From Mycobacterium gordonae (GTDB lineage Bacteria; Actinomycetota; Actinomycetes; Mycobacteriales; Mycobacteriaceae): DNA of 64,000 bases. Position 1 is the stretch's first letter; each line of letters opens with the position of its first letter. Both the position numbers and the translations under genes were made by a program. Location of the stretch: assembly GCF_017086405.1 (NCBI RefSeq), contig NZ_CP070973.1, positions 6,604,739-6,668,738 on the forward strand, given 5' to 3'. Below, one piece after another: positions 38,319 through 46,020 of this stretch. The notes under the pieces are model-generated. The model saw only the letters and a program-made list of their open reading frames with translations. It searched no databases and had not been told where the DNA came from.

Positions 38319-39101
38319 ATGACCGCCTACGAGACTCTCGACTTCGCGCAAGACGGGCCAGTCACCCGCATCGCACTCGACCGGCCGGACGCGGCGAACA
38401 GCATCAACGACGTGCTGGGCCGTGAATTGAGGGATGCGGCGAGCCGGTGCGATGTCGCAGAGACGAAAGTGGTGCTGCTCACCGGCAATGGGCGTTTCTT
38501 CTGCGCCGGCGGTGATTTGGGTGCGATGGCACGCTCGCCGCTGGGCGCGGGCCGCTTCGTGAAGGGCCTGGCCGACGATCTGCACCGGGCGATCTCGACG
38601 TTCGCCCGCATGGAGGCCGTCTTGATCGTCGCCGTCAACGGCGCGGCGGCAGGAGCCGGGTTCAGCCTCGCCCTGATCGGCGATCTCGTGTTGGCCGCCG
38701 AGTCGGCATCCTTCACGATGGCCTACACGAAGGCGGGGCTGAGTCCCGACGGCAGTTCGTCTTACTACCTACCGCGACTGGTCGGGGTGCGGCGCACGCA
38801 AGAGCTGATGCTGACCAACCGGCGGCTATCGGCCACGGAAGCGGCGCAGTGGGGATTGCTCACCGAGGTCGTGCCCGATGCCGCCCTGACCGATCGCGCG
38901 GAAGCTTTGGTTGCCGAATTGCGTTCTACAGCAAGGCTTTCCAATGCTTCGGTGAAGAGGCTAATGCTGATGAGCTTCGGCAACGGGCTGGAGGAACAGA
39001 TGGAGATCGAGGGCCGCATGATCGCGGCATGCGCGGGCAGCCCCGACGGGCAGGAGGGCATCGACGCTTTCCTGGCCAAACGCCGAGCCGCGTTCGCCTG
39101 A
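38319..39101 (+). CDS. Enoyl-CoA hydratase/isomerase family (crotonase) protein
   Basis: A 260-residue crotonase-fold protein. The oxyanion-hole segments are FFCAGGDLGAM and AVNGAAAGAG. The position of the second catalytic Glu of classical hydratases holds Asp (GLSPDGSSSYYLPRLVG), as in PaaG-type isomerases, so an enoyl-CoA isomerase or another CoA-ester activity is more likely than standard hydration. It starts 24 bp after the PE_PGRS stop and ends 1 bp before a convergent gene. Pathway is unknown. Confidence 0.92.
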   Translation: MTAYETLDFAQDGPVTRIALDRPDAANSINDVLGRELRDAASRCDVAETKVVLLTGNGRFFCAGGDLGAMARSPLGAGRFVKGLADDLHRAISTFARMEAVLIVAVNGAAAGAGFSLALIGDLVLAAESASFTMAYTKAGLSPDGSSSYYLPRLVGVRRTQELMLTNRRLSATEAAQWGLLTEVVPDAALTDRAEALVAELRSTARLSNASVKRLMLMSFGNGLEEQMEIEGRMIAACAGSPDGQEGIDAFLAKRRAAFA

Positions 39102-39102
39102 C

Positions 39103-39936
39103 CTACAAAGGCCAGAGCAGCGCGGGGCTCGCCCCCGGTGGCGGCCAGGCATGATCGTTGCGATAAGCCCAGGTCTCCCAAGGATTGTCGTAGTAAGCGG
39201 CCGTCATGATCAGCCGGGACAGGTCCTCTCCGGGGTGTAACAACCAGTACCCGACCCCGACGGCGGTCCCACCCACCGTCCAGGCGTGGTAACTGGCAGA
39301 GAACAGCGGGCCGAACACCCTGTTCTGCCAGACATGAAGCGCTTCGTGGTTGAGCATGAGGTCCACGGCCTTCGGGGTGTAGCCCAGATTGCTGGTGACA
39401 TTGCCGAACGTGGTGGCGTAGCCGGAGAGCCCGATACCGCCGCGGTAAACGTGCGAGCCGGCCAGTGCGCTCAGCGCCGGGTCGTAATTGGAATTCGGCG
39501 TGAACTCGTTGACGATCTGCACGCCGTAGCCCAGCGCCGTCCCGGGAAGCCCCCAGGTGTAGTCCAAGATGAACGCGGCCCAGCCGCGCGCGTCGCTGAA
39601 GTCGTAGATGGCGAACTGGCGGCGGAGGAAGCCGGTCGACTCCAGGAGCAACGAGTTCGCTCCCTCCGCAGCCGCATACGCCTGGGCCGCCCCGCCGATG
39701 GACTGACCGAACTGTTGCAGCAGAGCGTTGGTCTGCGCGCCGAGCGCCTGGTACTGCTGACCGAATCCGGCGAAGAGATCGGCTACCGCCACCGATATCT
39801 CGTCAGCGGCAGCGGCGGCGAGCGCGGTGGTGGGGGCAGCGGCGGCCAGGCGCGCCGTATCGAGGCCCGAAGCGATACCTGCCACATTCGCCGTCGCCAT
39901 CGTCAGCGCCTCCGGCCCAACGAGCAGCTGCGGCAT
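39103..39936 (-). CDS. PE domain fused to a putative zinc metallopeptidase domain
   Basis: A 277-residue protein. Residues 1-~95 form a PE domain ending with a YAAAE secretion motif (Y87-E91). Residues ~100-277 form a unique C-terminal domain, not PGRS. It contains HEALH (197-201) followed by VWQ in NHEALHVWQNRVFG, the HExxHxxQ pattern of DUF4157-like zincins. A downstream NPWETWAY offers Glu253 as third zinc ligand. ATG with GGGAGG 6 nt upstream. Predicted to be exported by ESX-5 like other PE proteins, delivering a metallopeptidase to the cell surface or outside. Catalysis is inferred from motifs only. Confidence 0.85.
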   Translation of the reverse strand: MPQLLVGPEALTMATANVAGIASGLDTARLAAAAPTTALAAAAADEISVAVADLFAGFGQQYQALGAQTNALLQQFGQSIGGAAQAYAAAEGANSLLLESTGFLRRQFAIYDFSDARGWAAFILDYTWGLPGTALGYGVQIVNEFTPNSNYDPALSALAGSHVYRGGIGLSGYATTFGNVTSNLGYTPKAVDLMLNHEALHVWQNRVFGPLFSASYHAWTVGGTAVGVGYWLLHPGEDLSRLIMTAAYYDNPWETWAYRNDHAWPPPGASPALLWPL

Positions 39937-40147
39937 GCAATTCCTCCCCTCGACTGATCCCGTCCGTCGACCACTTCTGATTATGGTCACGAGTTGACCG
40001 AACAGTCCGGCATTTACCGGCTGCGGCGTGGGAGGCGGGCCGGTCAGTCGAGGTAGCGCGGCTCGTCGCAGGCGACAGCAGGATCTTCGACGTCGATGGG
40101 GTCAGTTGCGGCGCTCACAGTCCCGCGCAGACCGGCCCGGACGGGAT

Positions 40148-41338
40148 TCAGGTGGGTGTCGCCGCCAGCTTCGGCTTCTGCACAGCGACTTTTCCGTAGG
40201 TGAGGCTCGCGTCTAGCGCGATCCGGTCCCAGGAAAAGCGTGACATCACTCGCGACCGGCCCGCCGATCCCATGCTGTCTCGCTGAAAACGGCTCGCCTG
40301 AAGGAGTTTCAGCGCTGCAGTCAATTCGTGCGGGTTGGTCGGTGACACCAAAGTTCCGGTGACACCGTTGATGACCGCATCGGTCAGCGCGTCGACAGCC
40401 ACTCCAACAACAACCACGCCGCTGGCCATCGCCGCCAGCGCTGTGGCAGCAGATGGCATCTGCCGCGCTGTGCAGGCGATCACGGAGGCGGAATGCAGTA
40501 ACGCCGGAACATCCTGCGCGACAACGTGACCCATGAATCGCACGCGCTTTCCCACGCCCAACTGATCAGCCAACCGACTGAGCTTTGCCCATTCTTTCCG
40601 GTGCCGGATCGTTTCGCTTTGCGTTTGCGCAAGCACCAGTTCGGCGTCCGGCAGCCTGGGCAGGGACCGGATAACCCTGTCGAATCCGGACTGAGGCAAT
40701 GGATTGCGTTCCAATTGGACGATGCGCAGCGACCCGGCTGTGGTGGGATCGGGCGTAAGGTAACGCCCGCAGTCGATCCCGGCGGGCAGTAGCGAAACCT
40801 GCGCCCGACCACGTCGCAGCCTGCTCAGCGTTTCAAGTTCTGGCGAACTCCCGCCGGTGATCCAGCTGGCATTACGCGCGAGAAGAGGTTCCAGACGGGC
40901 GCGTTCGGCGACGGCGCCAGGTTCGGCTGCTGGACCGATCGTGGCAGCCAGACCGTGGAAGCTCTGCACGGTAGGTAGCAGCAACCGACGTGCGGCCAAT
41001 TGCGCCGCCAAGCCGCCCAGCCATCCGAAGGCATGCACGATCTCGGGTGAGTTTGACGACCATAGTCTCTCCAGTTCAGCAGCCCACTCCGTGACGAAGG
41101 GCAATACCTTCGCCGGGGCCACCGGCGCGGTCGGTCCCACGCCTGCCGCCACCACCCGGTAGCCGCCGCTGTCCACCGAGGAGGCTTGCACGGCTGATCC
41201 ACGCTGGTAGACGGTGACAGTCTGTCCCTGGCGTGTGAGCGCGGCGCAGAACTGCGTTGTGTTGTCGCCGAGATCGCCGCCGACGACGTCGTCGGAATCT
41301 GCCCAGGCATCGTTTTCACAGACGATCGCGACCTGCAT
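40148..41338 (-). CDS. GT4-family glycosyltransferase with degenerate EX7E motif
   Basis: A 396-residue GT-B fold protein of the GT4 type. The N-terminal domain begins MQVAIVCENDAW with a GGDLGDNTTQF region, and the C-terminal nucleotide-binding domain includes IVQLERNPLPQSG and GHVVAQDVPALL. In the donor-binding region the usual EPFGxxxLEAMACG is replaced by a segment ending ALAAMASGV, so both Glu of the EX7E motif are missing. It may use an unusual donor or be non-catalytic. ATG at 41338 is preferred over in-frame upstream codons because the family N-terminus starts there. Pathway unknown; it is codirectional with and downstream of the phytochrome gene. Confidence 0.85.
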   Translation of the reverse strand: MQVAIVCENDAWADSDDVVGGDLGDNTTQFCAALTRQGQTVTVYQRGSAVQASSVDSGGYRVVAAGVGPTAPVAPAKVLPFVTEWAAELERLWSSNSPEIVHAFGWLGGLAAQLAARRLLLPTVQSFHGLAATIGPAAEPGAVAERARLEPLLARNASWITGGSSPELETLSRLRRGRAQVSLLPAGIDCGRYLTPDPTTAGSLRIVQLERNPLPQSGFDRVIRSLPRLPDAELVLAQTQSETIRHRKEWAKLSRLADQLGVGKRVRFMGHVVAQDVPALLHSASVIACTARQMPSAATALAAMASGVVVVGVAVDALTDAVINGVTGTLVSPTNPHELTAALKLLQASRFQRDSMGSAGRSRVMSRFSWDRIALDASLTYGKVAVQKPKLAATPT

Positions 41339-41876
41339 TGATCCGCCATTCCTCGGTACCGCCAGTTCGGATGGGAACACAGACGTACCCGGCCTGGCGC
41401 GATACAAACGAACAAGGCCATCCGTTTTTCGTTTATTGGATTTTGACTCGTTGCTTAGCAGCTGAGTCTGGTAACTGGCCCTCCGTGCGCCTTAGTGATC
41501 TCCGCATTTCCGGCGAGAAGCGCTATTCAGCCGGGGCTGATTTGAATTCATCTCATGAATTGAATTCATTCCGGAATCGACCGCGTCCTTGGACCTGCTC
41601 GACGGCTACCCAATCCCACCTGGTGCTCTGGCCCTGCGGGGTAGCGGATCAGCAGGCAACAATCGTCCCGCGCAAGTCTTATGCGCGCAAAAGGCCTGCC
41701 ACCTCATATCGGCCTGGACCGCATGCGACCGGCAAGTATTTGCAGCAGAAAGGAAAAACGACACGCCGGGCCGGCACCTGATGGATCCAAACTCGACTAA
41801 CCCGAAATGTCCGCAAACTCTGGCTTCTGAATGCTTTACCCGCTAGAGCCAGTTGCCGGGCACTCTGCGCCAGGTA
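41339..41876. other. Intergenic region between the phytochrome-phosphatase and GT4 genes
   Basis: About 540 bp with no credible gene. It contains an AT-rich operator-like patch: TGAATTCAT at 41543-41551 and again at 41561-41569, 18 bp apart, with an inverted ATGAAT half-site between them, about 205-230 bp ahead of the GT4 start on the minus strand. No terminator hairpin was recognised after the phytochrome gene. Confidence 0.5.
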
Positions 41877-44168
41877 TCAGGTGCGGCGCAGCGCGATGAC
41901 GGTGACGTCATCGTCAGTGTTGCCCGCCGCCATCGCGGCCCCTACCCAGGACGCCGACACGTCGACAGCTTGGCCGAGGGTCTGGGCCAGCCGGTCCAAA
42001 CCGCGATCGAGAGGCTCACCCCGACGCTCCACCAGGCCGTCGGAGAACATCACCAACCCCTGTCCCGGTTCGAGGATAAAGGCGCTCGGGGCGTAGGTCG
42101 CACCGCGAATGCGGATCGGTGGGGAAAGCCGGATCGGCGCCGGCGCGGCTGTCGATCCGGAGGAATCCGCCAGGTATGGGATCAGGTGTCCCGCGCAGGC
42201 GGCCTCGACCCGTCCCGAGCCCAAGTCGACGCGCGCGACGACAACCGTGGCAAATGCCCCGGGCAACAAGTGCAAGCAGAAGTCATTGAGCTGGTGCAAC
42301 GCCTCGGCCGGTGACGCCCCGGCGAACAATTGCGCCCGCAGGGCGTTGCGCAGTTGTGCCATGGTGCCGGCCGCGGTGATGCCGTGTCCGGCGACGTCAC
42401 CGATGAGCACGATCAATCGGCCGTCGCGTAGCTCGAACGCGTCGTACCAGTCGCCGCCGACGTTGTCGCCCGCGGCCGGCTGGTAGTGCGCAGAAAGCTG
42501 CCAGTCGTGCAGCGTCGGGATCGACTCCGGCAGCAGGCTGCGCTGCACCGTCTCGGCCACCCGCAGCGCACCGCGGGTGCGGCTGTACAGCGAATCGACC
42601 AGGTGGCGCCGCAACGCATCGGCGCACTCGACCTGGCTCGGTGTCCACGGTTGGCTGTGTTGCTCGACGATTTCCCGCCACCGCTCGAACGATTTTCGCG
42701 GGCTGATGCGGACTGTGTCACCTTCGCCGACCGCGATCGCCTTGTTGTGCGGATCGCCACCCCAATCCACCGAGCGCAGTACCTCACGCCGGAACCAGGC
42801 GGCATACTGCCCGTCGGGCAGGTTGAGTACCAGCGCACCGGCGACCACCTGGGGATCGAGGTCGGGTGCGGAGAGCTCGCCGGACAGACAATCGGTGCTG
42901 GCAATGCCTTCCCCGGCGTCACGGGCCCACGCGACGACGGCCGCCACTATCTGCGGTGGCGGTACCGCCCCGCGGACCCGGTAATCGCCTTGGACATTCA
43001 CGACCACTCCGTCGGCCGGCACGAGGTCGAACAGCCCGGACGTCCCCAGCAACGCCGCCGAGAGCGGTTTGCCGTCTTCCATCACAGCGACCGCCAGCTT
43101 GCCCAGCACCGCCTGCGCCGCCAATCGTTTGTGCAGTTGCTCCTCCTCGAACCTGTCGACGAGGTGTACCGACAGGGTCGCGCCGAGCAGTTCGGCCGCC
43201 GCGCGGGTCCCCAGCGGCGGCAGCAGGGGACCGGCGTAGTGGTGGCAGGCGATCAGACCCCACAGCCGGCCGTGCCGCAACAGAGAAATCGACATCGACG
43301 CGCGCACACCCATGTTCTGCAGATATTCGACGTGGATGGGTGAGACGCTGCGCAGCATGGCATAGGTGAGGTCCAATGGCGTACCGGTCTCCGGGTCGAT
43401 GGCCGGCACCAATGGTGCGGGTGTGTAGTCGACGTCGGAGATCAGCCGCAGCCGATTCTTTTCATACAGCGCCCGGGCCTGCAGTGGAATATCGGTGGAG
43501 GGGTAGTGCAGGCCGAGAAAGGAATTGAGGTCCGCCCGCTTGCACTCGGCGACCACTTCGCCGTTGTAGTCCTCGTCGTAGCGATACACCATGACCCGGT
43601 CGAAGCCGGTCAGGTAGCGCACCGCGCGGGCGGCAGTGTCGTACAGCTCGCTCAGCGAGACGGCTCTGTTGAACGCCTCCACCGAACTGCGCACCGCCTG
43701 ATAGGTGTTGGGGAAGGCAAACGGGCGCTCGCCATAGGCCCGCTCGAGTTCGACCAAGAGCACACCGTGGGATGCTCGACTCAACACTGCCTCGAATGCC
43801 CGTGGCTCGCCGGCGACCTCAATCACGCAGTCAAGCGGGTCGCGATGGTCGAGATCGGGCGTCGTCGAGGCGACCTGCTGAATTCGGGCGGCCTGTTCGG
43901 TGCCGACGAGGGCAGACAGCGGCCTTTGCAGAATGGCGTTCAGCGAGTGCCCGAGCAGGTCGACGACGTTGACACTCACCTGGCGCACCGTGAAGTCGTG
44001 CTCGCGCACCACCGCCAGCACCCCGCGTGGCTGGATACTGCCGGGGATATGGATCGGCTCGCGGGCACAATTGTCCAAGTCGATGGGCATGCCGATCGGA
44101 ACGAATTCGCCGACCGGCAGGTCCGTCGGCGCCGATATCGGTGCTTGACCCTGGCCGCTATCGGTCAC
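41877..44168 (-). CDS. Bacteriophytochrome with PP2C (SpoIIE/RsbU-type) phosphatase output
   Basis: A 763-residue photoreceptor. The PAS domain has the biliverdin-attachment Cys34 in NCAREPIHIPG. The GAF domain (about 160-340) has PSTDIP (223-228; canonical PxSDIP has Ser), His279 in SPIHVEYL and HH309-310. The PHY domain (about 345-525) has the tongue motif PRKSF (490-494). Instead of a histidine kinase, the C-terminus (about 545-763) is a PP2C-type Ser/Thr phosphatase with all metal-binding acidic blocks: GGDWYD 571-576, GDVAGHG 590-596, FSDG 708-711 and NTDDD 750-754. Start GTG with GGGAG 9 nt upstream. It is expected to bind biliverdin and to dephosphorylate an anti-anti-sigma-type partner under red/far-red control. 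No haem oxygenase or sigma-factor partner lies in this window. Confidence 0.93.
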   Translation of the reverse strand: MTDSGQGQAPISAPTDLPVGEFVPIGMPIDLDNCAREPIHIPGSIQPRGVLAVVREHDFTVRQVSVNVVDLLGHSLNAILQRPLSALVGTEQAARIQQVASTTPDLDHRDPLDCVIEVAGEPRAFEAVLSRASHGVLLVELERAYGERPFAFPNTYQAVRSSVEAFNRAVSLSELYDTAARAVRYLTGFDRVMVYRYDEDYNGEVVAECKRADLNSFLGLHYPSTDIPLQARALYEKNRLRLISDVDYTPAPLVPAIDPETGTPLDLTYAMLRSVSPIHVEYLQNMGVRASMSISLLRHGRLWGLIACHHYAGPLLPPLGTRAAAELLGATLSVHLVDRFEEEQLHKRLAAQAVLGKLAVAVMEDGKPLSAALLGTSGLFDLVPADGVVVNVQGDYRVRGAVPPPQIVAAVVAWARDAGEGIASTDCLSGELSAPDLDPQVVAGALVLNLPDGQYAAWFRREVLRSVDWGGDPHNKAIAVGEGDTVRISPRKSFERWREIVEQHSQPWTPSQVECADALRRHLVDSLYSRTRGALRVAETVQRSLLPESIPTLHDWQLSAHYQPAAGDNVGGDWYDAFELRDGRLIVLIGDVAGHGITAAGTMAQLRNALRAQLFAGASPAEALHQLNDFCLHLLPGAFATVVVARVDLGSGRVEAACAGHLIPYLADSSGSTAAPAPIRLSPPIRIRGATYAPSAFILEPGQGLVMFSDGLVERRGEPLDRGLDRLAQTLGQAVDVSASWVGAAMAAGNTDDDVTVIALRRT

Positions 44169-44550
44169 CGGACCAGCTCCCAGGACTAGCGGAAACCGAC
44201 AATCCGGTTTGACGGAGGAGGGGCTGTCCAGCCTGAGCCAGCGCAGCAGAAGCTTGCATCAATGTCCGTTCTGCCCAGAAACGGATCTTCCCGTGCGAAG
44301 CCCCCCGTCGGGGCCGGACCGGCTTCGGTCGCGACGCGGTCGACCGCGACAGACGTAGCTTAGACCTGCTGATCCGGGATCAATAGGATCGATATAACGC
44401 TTCGCATTATTGAGCTATCCGGCCACGTTCTCGTCGCGGCCCTGTTCGCTCGCTGGTCGACGCCCATGGCGAAACGGCGGACATTTGCATGCCGGTCTCA
44501 GGCGCGCGTCGAACCGCGACGCGACCGATCCATCGGGAGTGGTGGTGCGG
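44169..44550. promoter_or_regulatory. Upstream region of the phytochrome gene with a 14-bp palindrome
   Basis: About 380 bp without a gene. It holds a perfect palindrome CGCGGTCGACCGCG (44335-44348), about 170 bp before the phytochrome start, and an AT-rich stretch near 44388-44415 that could include the promoter. No regulator could be assigned. Confidence 0.4.
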
Positions 44551-44623
44551 AGCCGCCTAGGAGAATCGAACTCCTGACCTATTCATTACGAGTGAATCGC
44601 TCTACCGACTGAGCTAAGGCGGC
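44551..44623 (-). tRNA. tRNA-Thr(CGT)
   Basis: On the minus strand a complete cloverleaf: acceptor GCCGCCT/AGGCGGC, D-arm GCTC...GAGC, anticodon stem ATTCA/TGAAT with loop CTCGTAA giving anticodon CGT (reads ACG), and T-arm AGGAG-TTCGATT-CTCCT. 73 nt with discriminator T; CCA is not encoded. Located between the phytochrome gene and the delta' gene. Confidence 0.95.
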
Positions 44624-44647
44624 CGTGCCCTGGCGGGCGGCACGAGT

Positions 44648-45865
44648 CTAACGCAGTTGCTGGCCGATGGTGGCGACCATGGCGTCGACGGCGAACTTGG
44701 GCTTGACGTTGATGGCCAACGCTTCCCGGCATTCCAGCACGGCCTCGATGCAGCGCAGCAACCGATCGGGGCTGGCGTGCCCGGCCAACGACGCCACCCG
44801 CTCGGCCATGTCCGGGTGGTTCGCTTGCACGTGGCCCGCGTTCGCCGAGACCACCAGCGCATCCCGGAAGTAGGTGGCCAAGTCGATCAGCGCCCGGTCC
44901 AGGGCGTCGCGCGAGGCCCTGGTTTGGCGCGACTTCTGCCGGCGCTCGAGGTCCTTGATCGCACCGGCGGCGCCGCGCATCGCACCTGCCGCGCCTTTTC
45001 CGGTGCCGCCGGCCCCCAGGGCGGTGCGCAGTTCTTCCGTCTCGACCTCGGCCCGTCCGGCAGTGAGTGCCACCGCCTCGGCCTCGGCCGCCGCCACCAG
45101 TTCCTCGGCGGCGGTGTAGGCGCGGGCCGGCCGCGCGGCGTCACGTACCAGCTCCAGCGCCTGCTGGCGTCGTTGCCGGGCCTCCGGGTCGGTGGCCAGC
45201 CGGCGCGCCCGGCCGACGTGCCCGCCGCTGACCGACGCCGCCCAGCCTGCGGTGTCGGCGTCCAGTCCGTCGCCGTCGACCAGCACCTGCGCGATCGCCT
45301 CGGTGGGTGGTGTCACCAGTGCCACGTGCCGGCACCGGGAGCGCAAGGTGACCGCGATGTCCTCGGGGTCCACCGACGGCGCGCACAGCAGGAAAACGGT
45401 CGACGGTGGCGGTTCCTCGACGACCTTCAACAGGGCGTTGCCGGCACCCTCGGTCAGCCGGTCGGCGTCCTCGACGACGACGATCTGGTGGCGACCGGTG
45501 GTGGGCCGCCGCGACGCGACCTGCACGATCCCCCGCATCTCGTCCACCCCGATGGACAGACCCTCGGGGATGACCCGCCGGACGTCGGCGTGAGTGCCGG
45601 CCATCGTCGTCGTACAGGCGCGGCAGCTCCCGCAGCCGGGTTCGCCCTCTGACGTGCACTGAAGCGCTGCCGCGAAGCAGAGCGCGGCCACTGAACGGCC
45701 GGAGCCGGGCGGTCCGGTGATCAGCCACGCGTGTGTCATATTCCCGACGTCGGCGCCTCCGTGATACTGATCACTCCGAGCATCTCGGCGGGCGGACCTG
45801 GCCGCGGCGAGCAGTTCGGCTTCCACCGCCTGCTGGCCTACCAGCCGCGTAAACACCCCGGTCAT
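44648..45865 (-). CDS. holB: DNA polymerase III subunit delta'
   Basis: A 405-residue clamp-loader ATPase-fold protein (Rv3644c homologue, about 401). Walker-A-like GPPGSGRS, a zinc-binding cysteine cluster (CTSEGEPGCGSCRACTT) and the AAA sensor region NALLKVVEEPPP are present. It helps load the beta clamp during replication. ATG at 45865 (MTGVFTRLVGQ) is chosen as the family start although the frame is open further upstream. The tRNA-Thr lies 25 bp downstream; divergent from the cyclase gene. Confidence 0.95.
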   Translation of the reverse strand: MTGVFTRLVGQQAVEAELLAAARSARRDARSDQYHGGADVGNMTHAWLITGPPGSGRSVAALCFAAALQCTSEGEPGCGSCRACTTTMAGTHADVRRVIPEGLSIGVDEMRGIVQVASRRPTTGRHQIVVVEDADRLTEGAGNALLKVVEEPPPSTVFLLCAPSVDPEDIAVTLRSRCRHVALVTPPTEAIAQVLVDGDGLDADTAGWAASVSGGHVGRARRLATDPEARQRRQQALELVRDAARPARAYTAAEELVAAAEAEAVALTAGRAEVETEELRTALGAGGTGKGAAGAMRGAAGAIKDLERRQKSRQTRASRDALDRALIDLATYFRDALVVSANAGHVQANHPDMAERVASLAGHASPDRLLRCIEAVLECREALAINVKPKFAVDAMVATIGQQLR

Positions 45866-46020
45866 CATCGGCAACAGTAGCCAGGGCGCCCGACAGAGAC
45901 CGATCAGCATCCGTTTTGCGACAAATCCGTGATCTTTCGGCAACTTTCGCCCACGCCACGCGACGTGCCGGAGACATTTTTGGTTTCCGACGAGTCCCCG
46001 CTGACCGATACGGTGGGTGC

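Noticed and set aside
40020..40147. A short Arg-rich plus-strand frame between the PE-zincin gene and the GT4 gene.
   Set aside because: No Shine-Dalgarno, no protein-like composition, and it overlaps the GT4 3' end antisense.
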